From Syngnathus acus (lineage: Eukaryota; Chordata; Actinopteri; Syngnathiformes; Syngnathidae), in assembly GCF_901709675.1 (NCBI RefSeq), contig NC_051093.1:9186053-9250052 (forward strand): DNA of 64,000 bases, given 5' to 3'. The notes beneath the pieces are model-generated. The model made no database searches. It had not been told where the DNA came from and worked only from the letters and a program-made list of their open reading frames with translations. The translations under genes were made by a program, and so were the position numbers. How positions within the stretch are numbered: the stretch's first letter is position 1; each line of letters starts with the position of its first letter. Below, one piece after another: positions 15,601-26,406 of the stretch.

Positions 15601-18600
15601 ATGCCGGCTGTGTCGAAGGGAGATGGAATGCGCGGATTAGCGGTTTTCATTTCGGACATAAGGAATTGTAAGTGACCTTTCTTTTTCATTTTTTGCTTGC
15701 TTGCTTGTTGGCAGTCATCCACTAAAGCTGATAAAATCGTTTGGCGTTTTCGGGTTGTAACATGTCCTGCCTAACCTTCTGTTTTAAGATTGTTTAGTCT
15801 AGTCATGTTTTTTTGTGTTTCCATTCAAGTGCAGAATAGCCATCCACTGTCGCCTTTCCACTTTGGTCCCATGCTATGTTAGAAAAGCATTAACACATTC
15901 CAATGTGTATTTTGGGGGTGGTTATTGTCAAATGACATCTACAAAACAATCCACTTTTCCACTACAGTGCATCGGTTATGATAATGTTGCGAAATTTAAG
16001 TATTCAAATACACCCCAGAATGCCAATACAAATGTTTAGTTGCATTTATTTATTTATTCTTTTTTTTTTTCCATGAAAACACTCGATATAAATATGCCTT
16101 TAAAGGTAGTAACATATTGCACACATAAATTATTGGTCAAGTGTGTTGAAGTCATTCTTTGTTGGTTACATAATTATCATTGTGATTTATTACAATGGAA
16201 TTTACTGGAACTGTTGAGGTCGAGCCCATAGTCATCTGGAATGGACTCTCTTACTTGTGACTCTTTCACCCACCAAACTTAAGACAGCTATAGATGACAT
16301 ATATATATATATATTTTTTTTTTAAATATCCTGTTTTTTTTAACATCTTGTTAGAGCTTCTGTACTTTTTTTTTTTTTTTTAATGAATGCTATAGGCTCA
16401 AATAAATGACTTGCAATGTGCCATTGTCTTTTGCACACCAGGTAAAAGCAAGGAAGCTGAAATCAAGCGGATCAATAAAGAGCTGGCTAACATTCGCTCC
16501 AAATTTAAAGGGGACAAAGCTCTTGATGGCTACAGCAAGAAGAAATATGTCTGTAAGCTGCTCTTTATCTTTCTGCTTGGCCACGACATCGACTTTGGGC
16601 ACATGGAGGCCGTCAACCTGCTGAGTTCCAATAAATACACGGAAAAGCAGATTGTAAGTTCCTCCGAGCATTTGTTTCTAAACTGTGGCACTTCAAATTG
16701 ACATCAGAACGGTTGAAAAAATGTAGCTACACCACTAATAAGAGTTTTTCCCCAAACAAAATGTTTGCCCCCTCCCCATATTATTTACAAATTAAAGCAT
16801 ACTGCCATCTACTGTTCAATCTTCACTCAGCAGCTGGAGTCGATTAATACAGCGCATTATATAGTTCTGTGTTTCGAGTCGGTTAGGTGGAAAGATCTCT
16901 GCTACTGTGCTTGGATCTCCCTCAATCAATTGACCATTTCTCCAGGGCTACCTGTTCATCTCAGTTCTGGTCAACAGCAACAGTGAACTCATCCGTCTGA
17001 TTAACAATGCCATCAAAAACGACCTGTGCAGCCGCAACCCCACTTTCATGTGCCTGGCACTTCACTGCATTGCCAACGTGGGCAGTCGTGAGATGGCCGA
17101 GGCCTTTGCCAGTGAAATCCCCCGCATCTTGGTCGCTGGGTGAGTGTGACTTGTTTGAACTCCATTCAAACGTCTTTAAGATGACACGTAACTTGATGGT
17201 CATGTGCCATAGTGATACGATGGACAGTGTGAAACAATCTGCCGCCCTGTGTCTTCTGCGGCTCTATAAAACGTCCCCGGACTTGGTGCTGATGGGAGAA
17301 TGGACATCCCGCGTGGTGCACCTTCTTAATGACCAACACATGGTAAGTGCATTGTTGAATGAAGCCAAGTTGTTGAATGGACTACTCCAATTTGGTACAT
17401 CCACTGCTGCCCTCTTTTATTTGATTAAATTCTATCAAATTTATTTATTTACCTTTTTAATTTTCATCTTTGTAGGGTGTGGTGACAGCAGCTATTTCTC
17501 TCATCACCTGTTTGAGCCAGAAGAATCCAGATGAGTTTAAGACCTGTGTTTCCCTGGCAGTGTCACGACTCAGCAGGGTGAGTAATTAGCATTAACTGTG
17601 ACACGGGCACATTTGATTTCCAAGAAGGAAGCTTCTAAAATATTGTCCTGTGCTTCTTTAGATTGTCTCATCAGCCTCCACCGACCTGCAAGATTACACC
17701 TACTACTTTGTCCCGGCGCCGTGGCTGTCTTGTAAGCTGCTGCGCTTGCTGCAGTGCTATCCTCCACCAGAGGATGGCGCTGTGAAGGGTCGTCTGGTGG
17801 AGTGTTTGGAGACCATCCTCAACAAGGCTCAGGAGCCACCCAAGTCAAAGAAAGTCCAGCATTCTAATGCCAAGAATGCTATCCTCTTTGAGGCAATTTC
17901 CCTGATCATCCACTATGACAGGTGAGCATTTGGAGCATCATTTTCCATGTCAATTTTTGAAACTGATGTCATGTTTTGTCCCGCAGTGAGCCAAATCTGC
18001 TGGTGCGAGCCTGCAACCAGCTGGGTCAGTTCCTGCAGCACCGAGAGACTAACCTGCGCTACTTGGCTCTGGAAAGCATGTGTACGTTGGCCAGCTCAGA
18101 GTTTTCTCATGAAGCAGTCAAGACGCACATTGAGACCGTCATCAATGCGCTCAAGGTGATTGATCGCAACCTTTTACACACAACTGGCTTTAAAAATAAC
18201 ACACAATTAACTGTGAGTCTTATTGACAAGGGCACTCATGCTAATACTCTTGCTGAATCTTTCCCCACCCTTTTTTTTTTTTTTTTTTTTTTCCCCCACC
18301 AATTATCTTTCTGCAGACTGAGCGGGATGTGAGTGTTCGCCAAAGGGCGGCAGATCTGCTGTACGCCATGTGTGATCGCAGCAATGCCAAGCAGATTGTA
18401 GCTGAGATGCTCAGCTACCTTGAGACGGCTGATTACTCCATCAGGGAGGAAATGGTGTGTGGAAATGTTGCAATTAAGAATGTGTTTGTTTGTTTTTTGC
18501 TCTCTATTTGGTGACTGGAAATTCTCAGTAATGCATTACGATCCTACATGTTTTTTTTTTTAAAGTACCTGACATGCGAGTCCATTCATCACAGACAACA

Positions 18601-21600
18601 GCGATTCAGTAGTTTGTAATTTGTAGCTTGACTCAAATAAAATTTTATTCACACAAAACAAACTCAATGTCTAAACAATCGTATCAACGAACGAGCTGCG
18701 TTTTGTTTTCCAGGTCCTCAAAGTAGCTATCCTGGCCGAAAAGTACGCTGTCGATTACTCCTGGTACGTCGACACCATTCTCAACCTCATTCGCATCGCT
18801 GGCGATTATGTCAGTGAAGAGGTATGGTACCGTGTCATCCAGATTGTCATCAATCGTGATGACGTGCAAGGCTACGCTGCCAAGACGGTCTTTGAGGTAC
18901 TACTACTTTGATCGAAATTGTAAAGACAAAAATGATTCAATTGGTGCTGGTTTCTTTGTCAAATCAATTCAACATGTTTAAAATAAAAAATATTTGGGAT
19001 GCAATGTTTTCAACTTGGGCAATGTAATTAATAATCATAACGACAAAAAATGAAGTGACTGTTTCTTCCAGGCCTTGCAAGCACCTGCCTGTCATGAGAA
19101 CATGGTGAAAGTTGGAGGCTACATTCTTGGAGAGTTTGGTAATCTCATTGCTGGTGACCCCCGCTCCAGGTACGAGGCATTTATTTTTCTTTCTTTCTTT
19201 CTTTAAATATTGAGGTGAAATAAAAAGTCCCGTGTTGTGTTCTGTTATCCAGCCCCCTGGTCCAGTTCAACCTCCTTCACTCCAAGTTCCACCTGTGCTC
19301 TGTGCCGACTCGGGCCCTGCTGTTGTCTGCTTACATCAAGTTTATCAACTTGTTCCCAGAGACCAAGGCCACCATTCAGGAGGTTCTTCGCTGCGATAGC
19401 CAGATTCGCAATTCTGATGTAGAGCTGCAGCAGCGTGCTGTGGAGTATTTGAAGCTCTCGTCTATTGCCAGCACCGATGTCTTGGTAATTTAGTCTTTGT
19501 TTTTAATATTTGATAGTATGTGTCATAACTTTCAGAGGTAATGTTTCAAATATGGCTAAATATACGTATGATGAAAATTACAGACTTGTCCGCATTTTAA
19601 GTGGGTGATATTGAACAGGTGCTGACTAAATACTTTTTTGCCACACTGTATTTTGTTGTGAATCTACAACCTTATTCTTTTTTGGTCACTACTTAAACTC
19701 ATGACCATGACAAGGTTAGTATCCAATGAGTCCAATGAGGACTGTTACAAAGTCTACCACAGGAGTCAATGCTTTTGTTTTCCTAGGCCACTGTTCTGGA
19801 AGAGATGCCTCCTTTCCCTGAAAGGGAGTCTTCCATTTTGGCAAAACTCAAGAAGAAAAAGGGGCCTGGTGCAGTGGCTGTGACAGACCTGGAGGACAGC
19901 AAGCGGGAGGGTGGGGAGCTGAACGGAGGCGGTGAGCGGGGTCCAGACACCTCAGCAATGGCGGCCTCCAATGCCGTGAGTCAACTCTGCTGCTCAGACA
20001 GCATTCGATTGCACAGAGGCGATCAATCAAACGGCACGTTGCAAGTGTACTTTTTCTTTCAGTCCACCCCATCACCATCGGCGGACCTCCTCGGGATTCG
20101 AGCCGGTCCTCCCGTTGGCGCCGCGCCAACCAGTGCCGGCAGCCTGTTGGTGGATGTGTTCTCCGAAGCAGGGCCCGCCGCACCCTCTGCTGCAGTTAAT
20201 GACGACGGCTTTCTAAGGTGAAGGTCAACCTCATGAGCAGATGTTGATGCCTGTTAGCCAAAGTCCAGTTGGAGCCGCTTTCAGAGCAGCCTTATGTCGC
20301 ACGGCAAATGTCAACGTGTGTGTTGTTGCCAAGTCAATTGAGGAGATCAATCTTCTCCGTGGTCCCTAAGTAACAAGGTTACGGACGGTAACCTGACTAA
20401 TTCCTGACTTGCCAGGCTACAATACAAGTCAGTCCTCTGATGATGAGGGGACCGTGTAAGTGCAATCGGAATTGGCTTTGGTGACGACAAAGAGATAGTA
20501 GTGGTCATGTCTATTCTTCTCCCTGCTTGGCAGGTTTTCTCGACTTGTCTATTTGTTTTTAACTTCTTGTGTATGTGACTTGTCTTTGGTCTTTTTCTCT
20601 TTTTTCCTTCTCTCCATTTTCCTGCGTGCGTGTGTATCTGTGGGCGCGCGCATGTGTGTGTGTGTGTGTTTTGGTTTGAATGTACGTCTGTCCTCTGTCC
20701 TATACCGTGATCGGACATTGACAGAGATCTGGAACAGCCCACCGAGACCTCTGACGCCTTATTGGTGGAGAGTTCTGGTGACTCGGAGTAAGGGCCCCTG
20801 TAGTAAACTACAACTAGAAAATCACAATTATGACATCGTGATAGTGTCATAATGGCATTGCTACAATTGACTGTAGTATTGTTTTATAAATGCTTGTATT
20901 CATGAGTAGCTTGTTGAACCATTCCACTGGATGGGTTATTGTTAAGGCTGTTAATTAAGGCCGATGGGCATAAACCTTTTTTTTTTGCGGTTTTTCTAGT
21001 ACATTTGTTAAACATGACCACCCCATATCTATAGATGTGCAATAATGTTACACACACACACAAAATCTGTCAGGCACAAATGAAAATGTGTTTTGCATAC
21101 CAAATGATTTTCTGGCATCAAGCTACTGCATATCTGTAGCCTGTGCGCTGTACTGCTTGGACCATGTGAACTGTGCCTGTGTCGAAATGTATTTGGAAAG
21201 TGATTCATTTTCTCTTCTTTTGGATTTCGATTCTGTCCTGCAACCCACAAACAGATAAAGTGTTGATTTAATACCGTGTGCGCCTTTTTAGGGTCGCGCT
21301 TGTGTTGCATGTTTGTCCAAATTGTGACCTAGTCAAGTCCAAGATTGAATCGTATTCCAGTGCAGTCTGTGTCATCTCGATTAATGATTAATATTCGACC
21401 AAAACAACAGAAAATGTCCAAATACATTGGTGTTTGTAGTCATCGTGTTTGTCTGTTTGTTTAACAATCTCTGTTTGGACATTACTAACCATCTTTGCAT
21501 TTGATCTCTTTCTCCTTTTTCTTCTCATGCTCCTAACAAATTTCCATCACATTGCGCATGTGTGGACGCCTTTTTGGTTTCTTCAAACACCTCACTCTTT

Positions 21601-23531
21601 TCTTCTCCTGTGGGCTGTCTACATCCTTGCGCTATCTTTCAGCTCTGCTCCTCCCTCTGAGGATACCGCTCCCCCTCTGTCTGAGGCTGATGAACTCCTT
21701 AACAAGTAAGCCCTTTCTCTTTTAAAAGCTTTGTTTTTTTTGCATTTGCCTGACTCTGCATGATTGCCACGTGACGCATTAGCTGGCGTGTTGAAGATAA
21801 ATCTGTGTGAATAATTTTATTTTAATAATCATTTAATTTCTTTTTTTTTTTTTTTTTTGCAGTTGTTGTTTATTCACTTTTTTTTAACTTAATACTAGCA
21901 GGAAATCGGGACCAGGCCCGACCACAAATAGCATGGTGGTGTTGTTTTTGGTTTGCTTCTTTTTTTGGGAGGGGGGGTTCTGAATATCCATCCATCAATT
22001 TTCTAATGTCTGTCCGGCTGTTTTTATTCAACAGGTTTGTGTGCAAGAACAACGGTGTTTTGTTTGAGAATCAGCTCCTACAGATTGGCATCAAGTCAGA
22101 ATATCGTCAAAATCTTGGTGAGTAATAAAAAGGTTTCGAGAAGATTGGTCTTTAAAAAACAAAAAAACATAAACATGCTGTGTTAACAAACAAGTTGTTT
22201 CTTTCTCATAGGGAGAATGTACTTGTTTTACGGGAATAAGACGTCGGTGCAATTTGCCAGCTTCACTACCACAGTCAGCTGTCCTGGAGAGCTCCAGTCT
22301 CATATCCTTTCATTTCTCTCGTCGATGGATTGCACAAAAGCTTTTTTGAACCAGGATGATCTTTTGCCTTTGCAAATCATCCAGTCTTGCTGGAAAACGC
22401 ATTCACCTGCGCCGTGTTGTGGCAAACGTTTTACGACGGCATCTGAGGTAGCGTCAATCGAATGTTCCTTGACGGCAAGTCACAGCTTAACATTCAAACC
22501 AAACAAGTAGAACCGCTGGTAGAAGGAGGTGCCCAGATCCAGCAGGTCCTCAACATCGAGTGTCTGACTGACTTTTCCGATGCTCCGTTACTTAACATCA
22601 AGTTCAGGTGAGCTGAATCAGGATTCAGAATAACCCATATCAGAAAAGTACAGTGGTACCTCCTCAATACTTTGTGTGAAGAATCAAACTGTGATTGGCT
22701 CCTCTTTCAAAAGCAGCCGTGCAACAATGTCTTTGTTACAGATATGGAGGAGCTCTGCAAAACTTGACTCTCAAGCTGCCCGTCACCATCAACAAATTCT
22801 TCCAGCCAACTGAAATGTCCTCAAATGATTTCTTCCAGCGTTGGAAACAACTTAGCCAGTAAGTTTGGGGCCCAGTAAGTATTTCGTCACTTTCCAGGTT
22901 TACGAGTAAAACATTTTGTGTTTATTGCCCTCAGGCCTCAGCAAGAAGCACAAAAGATTTTTAAGGCCAACCACAGCATGGACACAGAAGTACTCAAGGC
23001 TAAGGTACGTCAGTCTTCTCTTGGTGCTTTCTCACGCTATATTTTTTTTTTGAGAGGTTTTCAGCAGTGTTCATGTTTGTGGTGGCACTCTTGCTTGCAG
23101 CTATTGGGATTAGGAGCGGCCCTGCTGGACAATGTCGATCCAAATCCAGAGAACTACGTGTCTGCTGGAGTGATCCAGACCAAGGGTCAGCAAGTTGGCT
23201 GCCTCCTAAGACTGGAGCCCAATGCCCAGGCACAGGTACAACATGCAGTTGTTTATATGTACATGAAATGTAGCTGAGCAGATCAGTTCGAACTCTGTTT
23301 CCACACTTCACTGCAGACATTTTAAATTCTGTTTTTGCCGTTAAATACTTCCTCATAAAGCAAATACTGGGAATAAATTCTGATGAAGCATATACCCGGA
23401 ATTGAATTTCCGTGAAAAAACGAGCTACAATGCATGTGTGTGCGTGTGCACAGATGTACCGACTGACCCTGCGCTGCAGCAAGGACTCTGTGTCGAGGCG
23501 TCTCTGCGAGTTACTGGCCCAGCAGTTCTAG
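15601..23531 (+). CDS. ap2a1: AP-2 complex subunit alpha-1 (alpha-adaptin A)
   Basis: 22 exons encode 983 residues (human 977): 15601-15667, 16442-16653, 16946-17139, 17213-17342, 17476-17577, 17662-17921, 17987-18155, 18317-18454, 18714-18896, 19072-19169, 19253-19484, 19787-19975, 20063-20217, 20725-20787, 21643-21705, 22035-22117, 22212-22301, 22484-22607, 22742-22858, 22935-23004, 23101-23235, 23454-23531. AP-2 links cargo and PtdIns(4,5)P2 to clathrin at the plasma membrane. The alpha-solenoid trunk (about 1-620) starts with the basic [14 protein letters not shown] segment. The Pro/Ser/acidic hinge holds two 21-codon symmetric exons. The ear (from about 752) keeps FFQRWKQL with the ligand-platform Trp. 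One intron is U12-type AT-AC. AP2A2 is the close paralogue; synteny and hinge place this as AP2A1. Confidence 0.97.
16802..16815 (-). promoter_or_regulatory. CTCF-like motif in ap2a1 intron 2
   Basis: Minus-strand ACAGTAGATGGCAG matches 13 of 14 positions of the CTCF core consensus CCASYAGRKGGCRS, missing only the first base. Motif match only. Confidence 0.3.
19561..19650. mobile_element. Solo terminal fragment of a fish Tc1/mariner element
   Basis: Sequence in the ap2a1 intron after exon 11 runs from ATGATGAAAATTACAGAC to GCTGACTAAATACTTTTTTG and a final CCACACTGTA. I recognise this as the characteristic terminal repeat of a common teleost Tc1-like family that begins CAGTGGGGCAAAAAAGT. No transposase or opposite end is present, so it is a dead relic. 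Recognition is from memory, with several mismatches. Confidence 0.65.
20429..20455 (+). other. Candidate 27-nt ap2a1 microexon
   Basis: Between exon 13 and the first cassette exon, an AG|TCAG...ACCGT|GTAAGTG segment would add SQSSDDEGT in the right phase (2/2) and join cleanly on both sides. The acceptor is weak. A stronger acceptor at 20414-20415 would make a 40-nt exon that shifts frame into an immediate TGA. It is not included in the 983-residue model. Confidence 0.35.
22302..22483 (+). other. U12-type AT-AC intron of ap2a1
   Basis: No GT-AG pair joins the flanking exons in frame. An AT-AC intron does so exactly, restoring [12 protein letters not shown]. The 5' splice site is ATATCCTTT, the U12 AT-AC consensus. 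The branch site TTCCTTGAC at 22465-22473 is a perfect U12 branch consensus. The branch A lies 11 nt before the AC acceptor, inside the usual minor-spliceosome spacing. There is no polypyrimidine tract, also typical. Confidence 0.93.
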
Positions 23532-25280
23532 AATAGCCAGAGTTCCAGAACTTTATCAAGACCAGTACTCCCACCTCCCCCACCAGCGAGCCCTCCCCCT
23601 CTCCTGCCACACTTCTCTTCCTCCTACCAACAAAGGTTCTTTATTACGAAAAAAAAAGGTGTAACCTACATAAGGGAAAAAGCAGTCACTGTTTTGGTGA
23701 CCATATTATTGTCATTATTCTAATTCAAGTTCATCTTCAATTTGTTTATTAACATAATGCTACATTATCGTTTTTCTTTATGGTGTTTACCTGTGTAGCT
23801 GCCGTGCGCGACCAGGAGTGTGGAAGTGCGTGTGTGTGTGTGTGCGTGCGAATGTGAGTGTGTGTGTGTGTGTATCCCACAGTGTGCTCTGCTTTCTCCT
23901 GGTTGCTCTGTATTTCTGATGCTATCTGTACAGTGTGTGGGCATGTGTGTGTGTTTGCGCGTGTGTTTGTCTTATTTTTGATCAATCGGTAGATCATTCC
24001 TTGAAGTCAAACGAGAGGTAGTATTGGCCATACACATAGCCCCATTGTCTCCTGTCTTAGACACAGACACAGACACACACACACATGCACGAATGCACAA
24101 GTGGTTCCTTGTGGCCCCTCGTCGGGCCCAATAATGAAGGGAGACCTGAAGGTCCATCCAGCACTCTAATTTCTAGCATTCCCCAATGATCATAGGCCAG
24201 TGAAATTGCACTTAAAGGCGTTTTGGGGTCCTCCAGCATGAGTCCCCTAGTGTGAATAATCGGATTCTCTCTCGTGGGGCTCTGTAACGAGTAGCCCTAT
24301 ATTTCAATGACCTTGATGATTTGTTTGTTGGTGTGTCTGTAAATATGCGGCAGTGTTACTTGATTGCTTTCCTAGACATTCCCATCGAGCAGTTGGCTTA
24401 GATGAACGAGCCCAGGCTGCCCCCTCCCACCCCCGGTAACAAATGATAGTGAAGTAAGGGTCGACGTTTTCAGAGTCCCAACAGTTAGGACTTCTCTGTC
24501 CAGGTGGAACTGCTCTGCGATCCAACTTCAAGATTGGTTTTGAAGTGATGCCCAATTGTCTTTTTCTTTCATCGAACACAATCACAAACCTTTGGAGAAT
24601 ATATAAAAGCTATCAGATAAAGCAGTCCTTCATGATGCTCACTACGTGCTAATTTTGACTTGATGTACCGTTCCAATGTACATCCAGAATCTTCTCGTGA
24701 GCACTTTTTCAAGAAGCAGGGCCACTTTCCAAACATTAATATTCACACAGTCACAGCTTTGATATTCTTTCTTGGGCTTCCTCTTGCACAAAGCAGCAGT
24801 AGAAGAGTACTAGAGTTGTCCGTCATAACTAAAAGAGACTCTGTTTATGTGAGAAATTGAGTGAGACTGGAAGCAGGTAAGAAAAACAAATCTGAGACAT
24901 TTCGGAGACATTGGCACATTACAATCTGTGGCTGCACAGCAATCACAATACAGTGGAAAGCCGAGTTGTCTTTTTGTCATCCTGTGTGAGTGTGTGTGTG
25001 TGTGTTTGTCTATGCAGTATCCACTAGCTAATGCAGCCTCATGTATTGATGTTAAAAGAAAAAAAAAAAAGTCCAATACCTGTGTTAGAAATAAGATTTA
25101 CTCTGTAATGAAAAATGTGAAAGTAAAACTATGCCATATATCAAACATGACGCTTCCCGTGTTTTATTGTTTCGCTCTTACGCCATGAAATTTTTTTTTA
25201 TTCCAAATTACGCTACTGTGCAAAGTAGTTCATTTCAACAGCATTAGTAAATCAAATAAAAATGATCTATCATAGACCAG
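23532..25280 (+). other. ap2a1 3' UTR
   Basis: About 1.7 kb of non-coding sequence after the ap2a1 stop, with AATAAA at 25255-25260 as the best poly(A) signal. It holds long GT runs (about 23829-23874 and 23944-23966) and a complementary CA run (24058-24086) that could pair in the mRNA, plus a second GT run near 24985-25005. No ORF with coding character was seen. Confidence 0.6.
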
Positions 25281-25479
25281 GCAACCCATATATGAGATTT
25301 GACAACACTGACTAAAAAACATGTATTGACTCTCATTGGATTGATTGATTATTGCCAAGGTTGTGTTTGGCTCGTATCTTATATTTGCAACCTAAAACAT
25401 CCTTTCTGCAGGTCTTTCTAATTGGTCATTTGGATGATTTTCCCTTCCTCACTTGGTGTTTTCGAAACAAACAATGCGA

Positions 25480-25870
25480 CACACAATGTGACATCATGCA
25501 GCGAGCATGCAGGCAGGCAGCAGTGCATGTGCGCACTTGCTGAGCGCCGCAACAAACCACTTCAATGCAATGAGCTAGGTGTGCAACTTCTGTGCTCATC
25601 TCATTCGGATAGAATTGACCCAATGGTAAAAAATGCAGCTGGCCGCCCTCATTTGCATATAGATGTCGGTGATGAGGCAGCACTGACAGTCTGACACGCT
25701 CCGCCCACTTGACACTCGGCAGGCATCCCTGTTAGGGGAGGGGAGGGGAGGGGGGGGGGGGGGGATATCACTCTTGTGCGTCTGCGCGTGCGGATGTCCA
25801 GCACAGATCCGATTGGCTGATGGTGACATCACCGTTCGGGGTTTATTGTTGGTAAGAGGATGAGCTCATC
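25480..25870 (+). promoter_or_regulatory. Promoter of the dual-specificity phosphatase gene
   Basis: Two identical TGACATCA (CRE/ATF-like) sites lie at 25489-25496 and 25824-25831, with an inverted CCAAT box (ATTGG) at 25812-25816. A G-rich run of four or more G tracts at 25735-25765 could form a G-quadruplex. A non-coding first exon follows, from roughly 25870 to its GT donor after 26006. Binding is inferred from motifs. Confidence 0.5.
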
Positions 25871-26406
25871 GTTTAGAATCAGTCTCCGGGAGAAGCGAGA
25901 GAAAACAGGACGTCGCTGGTGTGGACCACAAGAATCTGCAGACCTGCAACTGACGCCGACTGTACCAGCGGGGAAAAAGACGCACTTTTAGAAGAAAGAC
26001 ATCACAGTGAGTAATTGCATGAATAGTTTCTTGTGTGAAATAATCTCGTTGCAGGTTCTCCGTGGATAACGTTTTAAAAAACTAAATCCATTTATCCTTT
26101 TGAAAAAAAAATCCTATGCAACGCAATGCAAATAATAAAAGCCTAATTGCAGCAAGAACGTTTTTTCACTTCCTGCAGTTTGTGGAGAACTTACAACAGG
26201 GAAATAACCCAAACTAAATTAAAACGCAACCTATAAAGAGTGAAGAAAGTCCATCTGCTTTTAAATGCATATCATGCATTGCAAAAAAAAAAATGCATAT
26301 AAAAAACAAGAACTAGATGCAAATACTGTTGTACAAACGATAGATATGGATTTGCATTTATCAAACCGAACCAATGACTGAATACGTTCTTTATTGTGTT
26401 GTAGAT

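Noticed and set aside
20347-20850. 167-residue minus-strand ORF in ap2a1
   Set aside because: It overlaps ap2a1 hinge exons and a GT repeat, has no homology and no start context; treated as chance.
22212-22510. Continuous plus-strand ORF reading through the end of ap2a1 exon 16
   Set aside because: Reading through replaces the conserved [10 protein letters not shown] with unrelated sequence and a stop. The AT-AC splice restores the family sequence.
22651-22690. CAGTGGTACCTC, similar to the start of some fish hAT-type MITEs
   Set aside because: Only about a dozen bases match and no opposite end was found.
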